A DNA stretch of 64,000 nucleotides, from NCBI GenBank assembly GCA_950295325.1, contig OX485807.1:8707001-8771000 (forward strand), given 5' to 3'. This document shows, piece by piece, positions 9,960 through 23,600 of this stretch. This DNA is from Polytrichum commune (Eukaryota; Streptophyta; Polytrichopsida; Polytrichales; Polytrichaceae). Numbering within the stretch: position 1 is the first letter of the stretch; the number at the start of each line of letters is the position of its first letter. The notes beneath the pieces are model-generated. The model was not told the origin of the DNA. It saw nothing but the letters and a program-made list of their open reading frames with translations, and ran no database searches. The position numbers were made by a program, and so were the translations under genes.

Positions 9960-12170
9960 TTGTTGATTAACAAGATGAATCTACTCTTGCCTCTCGATGG
10001 CATTTTCCAAGGAATCTTCTAGGAATTTCTTCGAGAAATTCAATGTGCATACAGATGCGAGTGGTTTCGCCATTAGAGGCGTCTTGATGCAAGATGACGA
10101 CATGGTGAGGTATGAAAGTCTCACATTAACAAATAGTCAACTAAGGTGGCTAACCCACGAAAAAAATCATTACGCTATAGTTCATTGCCTTAAGGTTTAG
10201 ATGTACTACGTAGGCGAGAAGAAAACATAAGTTTTTACGTACAATATTTCGTTTATGTATGTCGATACTATAGAATAAGGATCGCCAAAAGGGTTGCAGT
10301 GGTATGACAACATCATTTCGATAAATGTCGAATTGATCTAAAAGTCGGGACGAGATAACTTGGTGTTGGACGCACTAAGTCGACGAGAAAAATCGATCAT
10401 TCCTCGTCTACTTATGCCAGCTAAGGAGGATCTCGACGAAGTAGAAAATGACTTTCGAGATGATGTGAGAGAAACGATGAAATAAGACGAATATATGATG
10501 ACGAACAACCGATCATTTGATGACTGAGGCTCGAAGAAGATCCATTGGAAGACCGACATATGAAAAATTTAAGACAAAAATATGGGCTTCATTATTTCAA
10601 GCAAATGCGGTTGTACATTCTGATAATTAAGCTTTAAAACAATTGTTTCACGAGTTCATTGATACGTTGTTAGCGGAGCATAAGGGAGTTTGTATCACCA
10701 TGGCCAAACTCCAAAAGAGATATTTTCGGCCTTGTATGAGCGCGGATGTCAAGGAGTACGTCAAAATATGCGTAAAATGCCAAATAACAAAATATAACAT
10801 CTAATGTAAGACCTTTACCAATTCCGAAACACATTTTTTATTCGATTACAATGAATTTTATGATACGTATTTCTGAAATGAGAGGCTAAGATGCCCTACT
10901 GATCATAGTGTGCCGATTGACCAAGTGAATAACTTTAATACATTGTACGAAACAAGCTACGGCGGAAAAGGTGGCACAATTATTTTTTGACAATTAGGTG
11001 CGGTATAAGATATTCATGTGAAATGTAATTATCGATCGGGGGTTGTTGTTTCATACACAATTTTGAAAACACATGATGCGACAAACGGGGGTGAGTCTTT
11101 TAATGACGACGGTTCGGCATCTACAAGAAGATGGCGAAACCAAAATGATCAACTTTATTCTCAATATGTATATGAGAGCGTTTTGTGAAATATATCAATA
11201 AGAGTGGCCCACGTTGATACATTGTATTGAATTATGATATAACATGACGGCGTGAAGGACAACCGAATAAATGTCATTCTTTTTGTGTTATAAGCAAGAG
11301 GCCATGGTTGCTAACAACTTATCCGTTAGTCAAAACGAATTTACGCGTGATAAAAAAAGACTCTCGAGATTTTACTCGATAGATGCGGCATAATGGGTTG
11401 CATGGAGACAAACGATCTTCTGCAACGCTAAAGCGATGATAGTGAAGGCTCAAGATTGTTATGCCAATGCGGTTAATAAAAAACGGCGGGAATAAACATT
11501 CCAAGTGGAGGAGAATGTATGGTTGGACTCCAAAAACCTAGGGATACCAAAGGAGTTATCCATTAAATGGTTCACGAGGTGGTTCGAGCCCTTTCCGATG
11601 AAGATCCTTCATCCGGACATGTATGTACTTGACCTAGACAAGAAAGTTGATAAATGTTGGCATCCAATGTTCCATATTATCTCATTATTCAAAAAATATC
11701 TTCGTGATGAAAAAAAATTGCATTTGTGGCAAGAAGACTCAAGACCGCCACCCGAATACAAGTTGTGGGATGGTGCGGTGAGGAAGGTGACGGTGATCCT
11801 TTATTCTAGGCAAATACATGGATGTAGTAAACAATATAAATGCTTAATGTATGTGTATTGGCTGTACGAGTATGAATTGATTACTGGGGTAAACCTACCG
11901 CATGTCCAAACTGTTATCAAAGTCTTTGAAGCGAGAAAGCTAGCCGACGCATGAATCGCGGCCAATGCTAAGGCAAACAAGCCGGCACAGAGACGAACCA
12001 CCTCTAGCAAGAAGTTGTCACCCATCATAGACGATAATGACATCAAGGTGGATGAGGAGCTAGTGACGCAAAGAAAAAAAGAACCAACCATCCCATTGAA
12101 AACGCCAAAGTATTCTAAACTGACAAAGAACAAACGTAGGATGACGAGATCCATTCAAGTGAGGTATTGA
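9960..12170 (+). pseudogene. Decayed Ty3/gypsy chromovirus pol (RNase H, integrase, chromodomain)
   Basis: This is a relic readable only by switching frames and passing many stops. RNase H is seen at about 10035-10200 (FNVHTDASGFAIRGVLMQDD, then THEKNHYAIVHCLKV). The next codon is TAG where a Trp (TGG) is expected. DNLVLDALSRRE follows near 10360. The integrase is recognisable at 10620-11330: a CVKCQ zinc half, PLPIP, ATAEKVAQLFFDN and DRG motifs. The C-terminal part (11505-11954) has VWLDSKNLGIP, WFEPFPMKILHPDMYVLDL and WHPMFHI. It is followed by a degenerate chromodomain (VTVILYSRQIHG, YVYWLYEYELITGVNLP). A basic tail ends at TGA 12168-12170. The gag, protease and RT parts are missing upstream. 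Confidence 0.85.
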
Positions 12171-12774
12171 AATGTTGGTGAGGACACCAACGTCTTTAAG
12201 TGGGGAACGATGAGCATGTAATTAGTGAGACGAGTAATAGAGGAAGGTACAACCTAAACACAAATGAAAAATTTAAGGGTTAAGAGTATAAGTACATGAA
12301 AGAAAGACTAAGTCAAATTTGGAGGATGGGCACTGCCAAGGGGACCTATCAAAGTAAGGTAAGATAGGCTTGGTTATAGCGAGACCAAGGTGCAGGTATC
12401 AAGTGTGAGGAGAATCTTCCGCAAGCCACGCTTCGGAGCGAAAGCATACGAACGACCATTCATGTCCCAAAGGGTGAACGAGGGAGAGGCGTAGCTAGCC
12501 TTAAACGCATTCTATTATCACATGGTAAGAAATACCCACCATTTACTGCGGTCATGTGAGGTTTGAGAAAGGAGGTGACTTGATTGATTTCCATCAAAGA
12601 GGTGAATCCCAAAGTTGGGGTAGTTCACGCAAAGACCAGCGCAAGAGGCAAGTGAAGGTTGACAAAATTCGGAATTGGTCCACACCGAAGGCATCAAGAC
12701 TTCACCTCATCTAGGATGGGAAAAACCGTGCTAAAGACTTTATGAGGACATGAAGAGTTTTAAGTGGGGGAGGT
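12171..12774 (+). other. Post-pol untranslated region and polypurine tract of the chromovirus relic
   Basis: About 600 non-coding bases follow the pol remnant and end in a purine-rich tract (AAGTGGGGGAGG, about 12762-12773) directly before a TG start. That is the expected plus-strand primer position. An AAGTGGGGAACG tract near 12197 is similar and could be a duplicated or older copy. Confidence 0.55.
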
Positions 12775-13212
12775 TGTAAGGCCTTTTAGAATGAGAGACT
12801 TAGACGGACGGACACCTAAGGGTTTGGGTGTACGGCTAGTTGCGCCCCTTAGAGTAAAATGGGTTGAATCCGGTTAGAAGTCACATTTAGGCAGGAGGTT
12901 TTGGTGTGAGGTACGGTGACCAGTGCCAAGATGATGCACAAAGAGCTTGAATTGAGAATTGAAAGGGTGAGGACTTAGAGACTTTGAGCACACGCGGGGC
13001 ATGTGGAAAAGCCCAAGCCTAGGTGCTAGCAGGTAGCATTGAGGTGGCCTGTGGGCTGACTTGTGAGGCCCCCACGAGTGTTAGGATCAACGGGGTCCGC
13101 GGTATTAAGAAAATGGACTCACCTTAGCAAGTGGCTTGTGCTCGTGAATTGAGTACTTAGCTTCGCGCGGGGCACGAAGGACGTGGCGTTAGGTGCTATC
13201 TCTCTACTATCA
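12775..13212 (+). repeat. Probable 3' LTR of the chromovirus relic (end uncertain)
   Basis: The segment starts TGTAAGGCC immediately after the polypurine tract, which is typical of a chromovirus LTR start. The 3' boundary is a guess: the first plausible CA end after a composition change lies near 13212. No second LTR copy is present in the window to define it. Confidence 0.4.
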
Positions 13213-14798
13213 TATGGATCCCTCACCATGGCTAAACAACCTAAAACACCAATGAAAAAAATTGCTTATCCATGTTTGAATTTAAATTTGATATTTAAGT
13301 ATTATAAACAAAAATAATCCACATACATGGCCTAAATTGCAAACACTCAATGATTACATGAAATACCCATTCTAAGTTGAATTTCAAATGGGTCTCTACA
13401 CTATTAACACATAAGAAAGACATGCCTACTTCCAATACAACAATAATCTAAAGATCTAATATGAGTGACATGTGGTTGAAAATGGATCTAAAAATGGACA
13501 TAAAAAAAACATGTGTTCTACAAATATTGAACTATATGCTCAAAATATACTCACCATTCTAGGCCTAGTAATCAATATGATTGGTCATTTAATAAACACA
13601 CAATCTTCATTTTGATAATCAATAAGATGTTCATATGAACTTTGAAATTTAGGAAATAAATAGCTATAGGCATGTTATGACTTTGTTGATCATCTCGTAC
13701 TAATTGCATATTATTTCTAGACAATAATCAACTATAAGGAAATGAAATGCAATGGGATGGTAGAACTGCTTTGTTTTTAAAACCTGACGAAGATGAGTCA
13801 AAAGATAAAAAATGTGGGCATAATTATTCACCAGAGTCTTAGTTATGACATATTTGTCAATTCAATACTTGTCAATGTAACTCATCCATACAAAATGCCA
13901 AAATAGACTATAGTTAGATGCTTACAATTCTACATGGATCAAAAGGGGTGATGAAGTGCAAAAAGACACTCTATAGCAGACATTGAGAGCCATACCGGAC
14001 AATATCTAATTTTTATTCACTTGAATGAGGACTGCTTGCCCCTGGGTTTTTCATGTGCAATAAGTAGAGGTGACAAGGCATGCACAAAAACTTACTGCAA
14101 GATGCAAAGCGAAGTTGATAAACTAGTGATCACAAAAATTAACAGATAATACACTCATGTGTTGAATTGGGACTAACTTTGTGTATACAATGCTTGGTAA
14201 AAATCTTCTTCTCTTGCATCAAAAGCATCTCAATGTAGATAAGCTTGCATCACAGAGATAACGAATGCTTCAGTAAATCTTGGAGAATTTTAAGTACTCA
14301 AGGATGTAGGATAAAAGCAATACTATGATCACCAACAACAACAATTTTATAAAATCTCAAGTAGCCAGTGATAGCAATTTACAACTCAAAATTTTTAGAA
14401 ACTTGGTTCGTAGATGCTTACAACTCTTGGGGGGTAGAGCTAAGTTTGCAACACGCTCAGTTTTTGTTCTTCAAAGAAGGGTGTTGTCTAAAACCTTGCA
14501 CTTAAGAACCATCATGGCCTTTTGACCTTCATTTACATAACCCCACTTCTTGATTGGATTTGCTATAAACTACACCCAACCCAATATCCTACAAGCAACA
14601 AAAATCCAACATTCTTTTGCATGTATTGTTTGTCATACATTGCAGAACAAACTATCTATTTAATCAAGTTGTTCAATCACAAGTATGACTTGGGGGAGAA
14701 GAAAACAAAACCTCCTCAATGATCATCATTCTTGATTAATTAGCAGCACTATGTGAGCGGGAGTAGGAGGTGGTGTCATAGTGGGACCCCCCTAACTA
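13213..14798. other. Intergenic DNA with one interspersed-repeat copy
   Basis: No gene is supported. Bases about 13560-13680 resemble the family also seen near 21.4, 44.3 and 58.3 kb (shared ...AATCTTCATTTTGATAAT... core followed by a TGAACTTTGAAA-type segment). Confidence 0.45.
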
Positions 14799-14823
14799 CG
14801 GTTAACCACTTCAAGTGGTTAAC
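14799..14823. repeat. 25-bp near-perfect palindrome
   Basis: GGTTAACCACTT and AAGTGGTTAACC are exact reverse complements around a single C at 14811. It abuts the left limit of the LINE remnant, and no binding factor is inferred. Confidence 0.7.
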
Positions 14824-17650
14824 CTAATTTGGATGAGGGGAGCTTTGGATGACAAAGCATGGATGATAGTGTTTGGTACGAGTATACATGTTGGTTCGCC
14901 CCAAGCGTGTTGGACTATCTAGACCTATACTAGCCAAAATGTCGTTGTATACGCTCTCTTTATTCCTATTGCTTGGGTTAAATTGGGTTTTATAAATTAC
15001 CTCCGATGGTAAACTATATGTTGAGTGGGATACTTCTGTTCTTGGGAGCATGTCCCCCATGCTCTTCATTTTGATGTCGGTTGAGAGGTCCCCTTTCTTA
15101 TCCCCTCATTGGAAATTATTCTTGGCCCTAGGTTGACGGGGCTCGGCTGCCCCCTATTGCTTTTCCCTAGGCTACCTTTGCCGTGGAGGCTTGTATTACT
15201 TCCCCACCTCTTGGCCCTTTGCCCATCTCCCTTAATGTCTCTTTTATCTTCCTCGCTCGCGACCTCTTTTCCTCTTCCATCTTGTTTTGTGGCCTCTCGG
15301 CCGTTTGGGGAGGCTTCTCCTTGGTTTTCTCTTAGTGCCACCTCACAACCTTATAGCACTGTGGCCTCTTGGCCCACAGGTGCTGCAGTACACAATACTT
15401 TTTGTTTAATTAACACTCCCTGGCGTTGTGTGCTCTCGACTTGCTAATCGACCGACAACAACTCTTCCCATGTTGGTTGTTTGGTTGGTGTTCACCGACT
15501 CTCAATTGTCGTTGCTTGGGGCAACAACTACCTAGTTGGCGCTTGTAGCCCTGATCCATTTTTTTCAGCTTGTTGTTCCCCTCCGACCGTCCTCAACTGT
15601 TCGTTCATCTGATTCTTGTGAGGCGTCTCTCCGACCTGCAACTCCCCCCTTTCAAACCCCATGTCGCGGTTTTCTTTCTTTCTTAAATTAATTTTTTTTT
15701 CCTTTCCCTCCCTTAATCCCTCTGTTACCTCACTTTTGTTTTCAGGGCCATCCTCTATTTATGGTTTTTTTTCCAGCGCCTACTTCTGGTTTGTCCATTT
15801 AATGGTCCATGTTGGGTCACCTCGGCCCCTCTCACGCATGGTTTCAACCTCTCCAATTACTTGAATTTCCCCATTCTGTGAAATTGATGTAGCCTTCTGT
15901 GTCACTCTGGCAACTACCTCCGGTATTTCCGGTACCTTCGTTGTTGTTGGTTGGTTTGCTGGTCATCCACGGGGTAGGCTTGCTCACAGGTAGATCACTT
16001 AGTGCATTTTAATAACGTCGTGCGGCATAATATAGAGAGGATTAAAATCATTTGAAATAAAAATTATAAAGGAATTCCAAATAATGAAGGGGCCATTAAA
16101 TGTAGACAATCTCATTATAAGTAAGTTAGATGGACATAAAATGTGGGCCATTATTTTTTTGTAAAATTAATATAGGGGCTGAAGATAAGGATCCTAGAAG
16201 GTATGTTTAGTATGGTATGTAAATGGGTTTAGAACTCACGGGGATGGATGATAATTGGGATTTCTGTCTGTCCAAAAATGGCTTAAAAGGAATATAGAGT
16301 ACAAAAAATTGCAGTGACTTGGACAATATAAGTAATGGAAGGGTGCAAACAAATGGGCCATTTTTGAAATTTAAGTAATTATAGGGAGGCTTTAATTCAG
16401 CCCTTGAAGGTAAATAGCCTCAAAACCAAAAAGAAAACCCCTAGCTGCACGTGGTGCACAAAAATGCCTTAGAGTGATCTACCCGTGGGCTTGCTTCCTA
16501 CTGCCAGAGTCTACATTGGTTTGCCCAATAGTCTTGGTATTTTGCAACTCAGTTATATCCACAACCTCGTCTGTTGTGTGTGAGGTTCTTATAGATATTC
16601 TCTGGGATAGTTCCATCTGCTCATACCCTTTTCCTTGCTCCGATGCGTTTTTCCGCAAGTCATTATCCATGATGACGAAAATATTTCTTCGTATGTTTTT
16701 CTTGCTTTTAACATGTTGGAAGCCATCACAATCTATAACTATAATTTTATTTATTTATATATTCTTGTTGATGTGATGGAATGCATGTGGCGGTCTTCTA
16801 ACTCCTTTCACCAATCTTCTCTACATTTCTTTGCAATCCCTTACTTTATGTTTCCAACTTTGACATACTCTACATCGTATTAGTATTTTGTCATAATTTA
16901 CCAACACTTTATGGGGTGGTAAGGTCTCCTCCTCAAATTCTAGATCAATTTTGATTACCCATCCCTTGATAACATTGAGGTATATGTAAAATTTTAAATC
17001 TTTAGCCGGTTTGTTTGACATGTCTAATCCGATCACTTCCCCTAGGGTTTCAGCAATGGCTATGGCCCGATTGTGGTGTTCGAAAAGCAACCTCCTCAAC
17101 ACTACCCAATGTGGGGAATGCTAGGTTGCTAGGGTTATCCAAGTTGACACTTGGAATCCAACTTTGAAGCATACATTTGCTACAAAGTAATTTGAACGGT
17201 CACAACATCAACACATTATGTAAGACATCTTTATCCTCACTTAAAAACAAAACAAAAAAACTTTACCTACACTCCTATAAAATGTCAAGGGCCTACCTCT
17301 CAATTCTTGGTGTAGGGTTTGGAGCCACATCATTGTTCATATGTTGGATCGGAGGCTTAGGCCCCACAAGCTTTGCAATCAAAAATTGATTTGTTAATAG
17401 AGTAATGCATGCAAACAACTTTTGTAAGTTGACTTTGAACGTAATTATAGAATCCTTCATCACTAAGAACCCACTAAAATGTCTTTCTAGATTTGATGGG
17501 AGAACCTGACCGACTTGTTCTTTGAAAATGTTGAGCTCATTTCTTGAGATCTACTTGCTAGCCTCAGCCATGACTTCTATCACAACATCTGACATTTCAA
17601 CATCATGTCATTGTGCTCCGCCATATATCCAGCCTCCCCTGTCTTTCAAC
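14824..17650 (-). pseudogene. Decayed LINE ORF1 (DUF4283-like domain with zinc knuckle)
   Basis: Reading leftwards from about 17650, the minus strand gives MSDVVIEVMAEAS, then a DUF4283-like stretch (NPSNLAFPTWVVLRRLLFEHH, AIAIAETLGEVIGLD). Next come KGWVIKIDLEFEEETLPP and a zinc knuckle, CRVCQSWKHKVRDC, near 16835. Low-complexity charged tails follow at 16670-16496 and 15341-14824. This layout is typical of plant L1-type LINE ORF1. Several frameshifts and stops are present, and a hAT-like MITE interrupts it at 15985-16487. No reverse transcriptase domain was found next to it. Minus-strand coding-like text may continue to about 18200, but that part is uncertain. Confidence 0.75.
15985..16487. 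mobile_element. hAT-like MITE, copy A, inserted in LINE ORF1
   Basis: The 503-bp insert is flanked by an exact 8-bp direct repeat GGCTTGCT (15977-15984 and 16488-16495). Its terminal inverted repeats are CACAGGTAGATCACT and, read from the other end, CACGGGTAGATCACT (14 of 15 identical). Eight-base duplications with CA-starting ends fit the hAT superfamily. Removing it rejoins the LINE ORF1 tail. It has no coding capacity. Confidence 0.85.
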
Positions 17651-20600
17651 ATTAGGTCAAATCTTGATCCGCTCCTACACCAAACATTTGCTGTAATTGT
17701 CTCCATATCAATTTCTAACTCCACTTCTTTGAGTATGCACGCTCTTCCCGCATGCCTTCATTGTTGAACTCGGATCTTAGTTCAATGTCTGAATGCAATC
17801 TCAACGATCAACGATCTAGTAGGGCGTACTCGTCTCCACTGAATTACCTTTGCCCTAATGATTCTACACCCACGCCATATTTGAATACAAATCTCTTACA
17901 CTAATTTTGAAAGTAGCAATACTCACATCTTCTATGTCTCTGATCTATAATGTTAGTTTCACTACCCTTAAGGCACAAATCTCAATGAGCTCAAGCCTAG
18001 CAAAGACTCCGTGGAACTCCATTGGGAACTTAGGGAATCCTCTGGGAACCTTCAAAGTCCCACACAAATGCTCTCATACGATGGGATGAACAATCAACCC
18101 CTTCATCTTGCAAACATTGATTTTATCTGTCATAAGTTTTTTTGGGGTTGCCCGAGTAGTTTTGTAGAGTGTAGGATGAGGCTCTGTGAATGAGTGGCTT
18201 GGATGTAGTCTGCCCATGCCCACACACCCTTCATTCACAACACCTCAATAACATGGCTCCCACACACCTTAGAAGGGGGTGTTCTAATGTATATTTGTGG
18301 TACATCTTGATCCTAACCAATTATGGGCGTGAAGTACTTATTGGCAATTTAGCTACTCAACCTTGTGACATCGAGTATTTCATAGTACATCTTTCCATAT
18401 GCTTCATCCAGAAGTCATCTGACAAATGAACTTATTTAGTCTTAAAAGTTTGTATGCTGGCAAGATCCAAAACTTGATAAGTTAATCGTCCTATGACTTC
18501 CATATAATTTTCTTTGCCAGTTTTGATATGCAAGAACTTCACAAAAAAAATGCACATCAATTGACACGTATGATTTAGTATTTTACATGTAGTGTGACTT
18601 GAGAAGAAAAATACCACACATCAATTGATATGTTAGAAATTGAAATGGCATGTATTACTATGCATGTGACATAGAGATGACATTTTAAAAGAAAATGTAG
18701 ATGTCAATTGACATTCATTTTTGTTTTTGAAAATGCCACGTGACCCTTTGGATTTAAAGTTGAATGTCAAATGAAAATTTTCAAACATACACATTGCATA
18801 TGACGTGTATGAAAGTTAAATGTAACTTACTTTTTCACATGATTTTTTGCAAAAGCTTTGGCATTTAGTAAGAGAAATCTTGTCCCTTGCAACCATGTCT
18901 TGCAAATGAGAAATTGTTATAACTTATGGAATGATATCAAAAATCACCCCTTCCTATAAACAACGCCTAGTTGTAGCAGACATGAAAACATTACATTATT
19001 CAAATGAGTGACCAAGTTGGGTGAGGCTAGAAATATGTCATGTAAGGTGCAATGTTTGTCAATAAGTAGATTCAACATGAAAAATGAGTGAGATTTGGGT
19101 GAAGCATTGTCAGTGATAATCATCAAAATGAAACGACTGATAACAGTTGAATAATGTTATGCTAACTAGTCATAATGAGTGGTTGCATTGCCATGCCATG
19201 CAAGACTGGGCAGAGGGGCAAAAAACCATTTCTCTGCTATTGCACGATGTGGCTTTCTCTTTAAATGTCTCCTATGTGTCCATTCCAGAGGGCAAATGAT
19301 ATCCAGGTTTCATTTTTTCAGGTTCCAAACTCTTAAGCTACCAGTGAAATGAGAAATGTCCAGAACCCATGATCAAAACTCAAACTGACAGGAATTACAG
19401 TTGAAGTCTAAGGATTGCTTGATAAGAGGCTATTTAAGCTGGCATGGATGTAAAAAGATATATTAGCATGCACAAATTTTGACTAAGACATGATGGTACA
19501 ATAATGTTAGATGGACTGATCTATCGAAAAACTTGATTAATTTCAGCAGCATGTATGTGCTGAAGCTAATAACATCTTGAGCGATTCTGTGATCTAGTGA
19601 CAAGGTACCGTCACATGCAATTGAGTTCTGCTGTCCTCAATCAGAAACTTATCTTGAAAGCCACTTTTCTATCAGAAGAATACTATACTTACGACCAATT
19701 CGCTATCAAAAGAATACCATACCATTCTGCAATTCTTCACCATGCATTGGAATGGTGCATGTCAGCACTGTGTATCAAAACTTTGTCACTGTTTATCTAT
19801 ATAGACTTCGAGGTAGGCTCACTCAGTGATCCACAATACTTTTCAGTGCAGTGAAAAACAATATTACATGTCATTTGTTGCATACATTCACTACCAACTT
19901 ATGAGTCCCTGGCAATCATCCTGCATCACTAGAAGAAATATACAAATTCGTCATTGTGTACATTTGCAGATGTTTCAATGAAATAGGACATTTTTTTTAA
20001 TGGTGCAAGTCAAGTATCGAGATTTCATATGTTTGAACTGGTTACATTTTTTGTTTCACATCTACGCATTTTTGGAGCTTGATTCAAGCCACTCATTATA
20101 ATTAAAACCAATGCTTTCAAAATGTACAAGGCGAAGATAGATTGTGATGTGGCTTTATGGTAGAAAGTGAATGTATCTCATTGTCTTGCAAGGTCATTCT
20201 TCTTGACACGCACATAGTGTAACTTGGATAGAATTTTATGAATATCGTATAATATAAAGAGAGATTACAAAATTATGTTGACCAAGTGTTGACCATGCTA
20301 AAAGCATTTGGGGATCAAAAAAACCAAAAAAGAAAAGAAAAAGAAAAGTCAATGATTTTCTAGCAACATGCAATGTCCGTTCACCACTCCTCTCCCATGT
20401 CCGTGTGGACATGAGTGTGGGGACAACTTAATACCTTTTCTCATATAAGGTGGACCAGATTAAACAAACACATAATATGGTCAACCTAGAAATACTCATG
20501 ACAATTGTAGTAGTTGAAAGTGATACTGGATTTGAACTAATGACCCAATGCATCGATGGAGTACCAATTCATCACCAAGTTCATTGATCTGAGCAAAGCA

Positions 20601-23600
20601 ATACTGATCAAAGCCTTGCAAATTCAGAAGTTAGTTCATGCTCTCAAGCCCCTTTCAAGTTACAATTCCAGTGCTGTGTGGAATGGCATGAATTAGGGCA
20701 TGTTAGACCCGTGAAATGCAATATTAAGTTAAGAGGAGATTGCTGTCATCTCGTTTGTTGACGGTGATGATGTTGAAGGCTCCTGCAATGTTGCCTTCAA
20801 ATCCACCACAGATTCTCACCCTCCTCTGCCTCTGCCCTCATGCATGGCCAGCAGAATGGCAGTCGCAGCCCCGCCCCGTCCAGCTCTGCCTTTGAGAGGG
20901 AAAAAGGCCCTGAGTTGATGACAAGTTTCTTATGTTTTCTCCAGGCTCGATGGACCGAAACAGGCCATCTACATTGACCAACATATATGTCTAGTTAAAT
21001 CACTTTGGCCGATTTTGATCTGTTAAATCCAGGGCCTTCAATAAGCATAATTTTGGTCTTGGGGGGAGGAGGGCATTATTACAAGTGAGGGAAGTGCATT
21101 TCCGAGCAGGTGGATTCCTCAGTTGCCACCTCTGCACCGCTGGAATAAAGAAAAGAAAGAAAAATAACGTCAATGCTTTTGCACACTGACATGAATAGGA
21201 TCCTGTTCTTCCTTATCTTACCATGTTATTATCGAATTTCAAGGTACCGTCAGGAATGCAACACTCTATCAAAATATTCAATGTTGACGCATACTTATTA
21301 GATAATAGATTGCATAAAGGCTAACATGTAGACCTATATATGAATTTTGGACTAAATTTAAAAATGTATATGTGTAGTTTTATTGGTGGACCTTATGATG
21401 GAAATGATAGATCTTTCTAGGGTCAATAGTCTACATTAAATGGGAGACCTCTATAAACCATTTAAAGAGCATGAAAATCTTCACTTTGATAATGAAATAA
21501 GCTAGTCATATGAGCTCTCAAAATTACAACGAAAGTGGCTACAACCTCAATCTGGATTTGTTAACTACTTTGTCCAGTTGTTATTAATCGCATGTTTCAT
21601 ATTCTAGGATAAGTGGGCTAGTCAGGAAAAATAACCATTTAAGATCCATCTCCCTAAGTTGTCAGTACTACACCCTTGATCTATTCCCACAAAAATTGGT
21701 GCACTGAATGGCGAAGATCTACCGCGGGCTCTTTACATTGTTGGAGAGTTGCGCTGATTTTATAGAATATTTGGTAAAATTTTCATGCATAGATATTTTG
21801 GAATAATCCCTCTGGTGAGAGAACACATTATTCATGCTGAATGATGTTGAGTGACACGATGAGATTAAGATTAAAATTGAGCTTCCTAAATCTTTTTCAC
21901 TCATATGTGCACTTAGGTTGCCTCTTGACCCATGCAAATTAGCTTGGGTCAAAATCAAATCACAAAAACTTTTAACTTTGTTTATACATCCATATAGCAC
22001 CATTGTATAAAAAACAACTCTTGCATTTTGTTACCGTGGTATTAGATATTCAAAATAGTGTGGAATGCCAATAAATTAGCATGGAGCAACCTAATTGCAC
22101 ATATCAGTGTAGGAATTGAGCATGGAGTTTCAAGCAGGGCACTGTGGTCCATAAGGCCCTACAGGTCGGCTTACAAAATCTCAGGCCCTGCCTTGGGGAC
22201 TTACCCAAGAATTTAATTGCATCAAAAGTTCAATTTTGGCAGAGTATGCACTCAAATTACGTTAATGAGTTTCACGAGCAAATGAGCCATCTCATCATCT
22301 TACATCCATTAACAAATTTTCTTCTTCAGGTCATTTGACTCTCTTTCTGAAATCGCAAACACCTGCAGGGGAATGCACGAGACCATGTCTGAAGTAGGAT
22401 ATGATGATATATGGTCTGTTTACATTGTTTTGCCAAATTCTCTCTGGAGAATCACTGGGAGCACGCCGCACAGCAAAAATGTGCAACCCTAAACCTCAAC
22501 TCAGGTCTGGAATTAAACCAGATAGCTGAATTTAGGCATCATGTCGTAGAAACCTAGAGTAGTAACTTGGTCGCATTTCTTGAATTTGAGAAATATTTCA
22601 AATTTCAGGAAACTATACTATCTTTTCAGACTCATGAATTGACATATTCCAGACATCAAGACTGAAGTGAATCTAAATGCAGGGAGGGTGCAGAGAGCAA
22701 ATCGGGAGATGGAAACAGGGCCTGGCTGTTGCTTGAAAATATCGTGGCCATGGACCCCGGGGTCCTTCTCTCCCTGCATGGCGTGCATTTGCAACAACAT
22801 CAAGATGTGAAGACTCTTGCTGCACTCATGGTCACATCAACACAGCCCAATGGAGTCATTACTTACACTGCTGGACCAGGATAGCTTCACCTCGTCAATA
22901 GTGGCAGGCGGTGGTTTCAAGATTTGGCCAGGAAATTGTCTGCCACCATAACAGGATTAGACAGACGGCCACTTTATTCCCAAAATCTGATCATATTCTG
23001 GCGCTGTGGTCATCGGACGCTCAATGGCTTGTGGCGGTTTGTGAGTATTTGAGCGCAATTTTCTTGCTCACGTCTACCAATTGTCATTCAGAAAGTTGAC
23101 AGTATTAATCAAACATATTCCATTGCATTGTGATTCATCAAAACCCAGACAAAGGTTTGCAACCATTGAATAACTTGAATGCGTATTAAACATGGTCACT
23201 TTCATCCCCACTTCTGGCATGCAGTATTAATCCCTTGGGAAACCGCGGTCCTAGCAGTCGCAGAAACCATACTCAGTTGCGTATTTTTATGAACTTGGTT
23301 TAGGGCACCCTTCATTATATTGTGATTGGAGATTGCTCAATTTCTCCTTAAATGTTTTTACCACAACATGTGTATATTCTCATCTTTCGTAATCTGTATT
23401 TTTTCAAATAATGAAGAAGTTTTCCTATTTTTGCCCCCTAAATAACACATGGCAATCTCACGATTCAACATGTGCGGAGCAAGCATGGCCAAGTATACGG
23501 AAAAAGTGTTCCGGTATACTAAAACTATAATGTTTTTGGTCAAACGCCTAAAAGTTGTAGCAAAGTGTTGTTTCAACTAGATTTTTTTTTCATGGTACCC

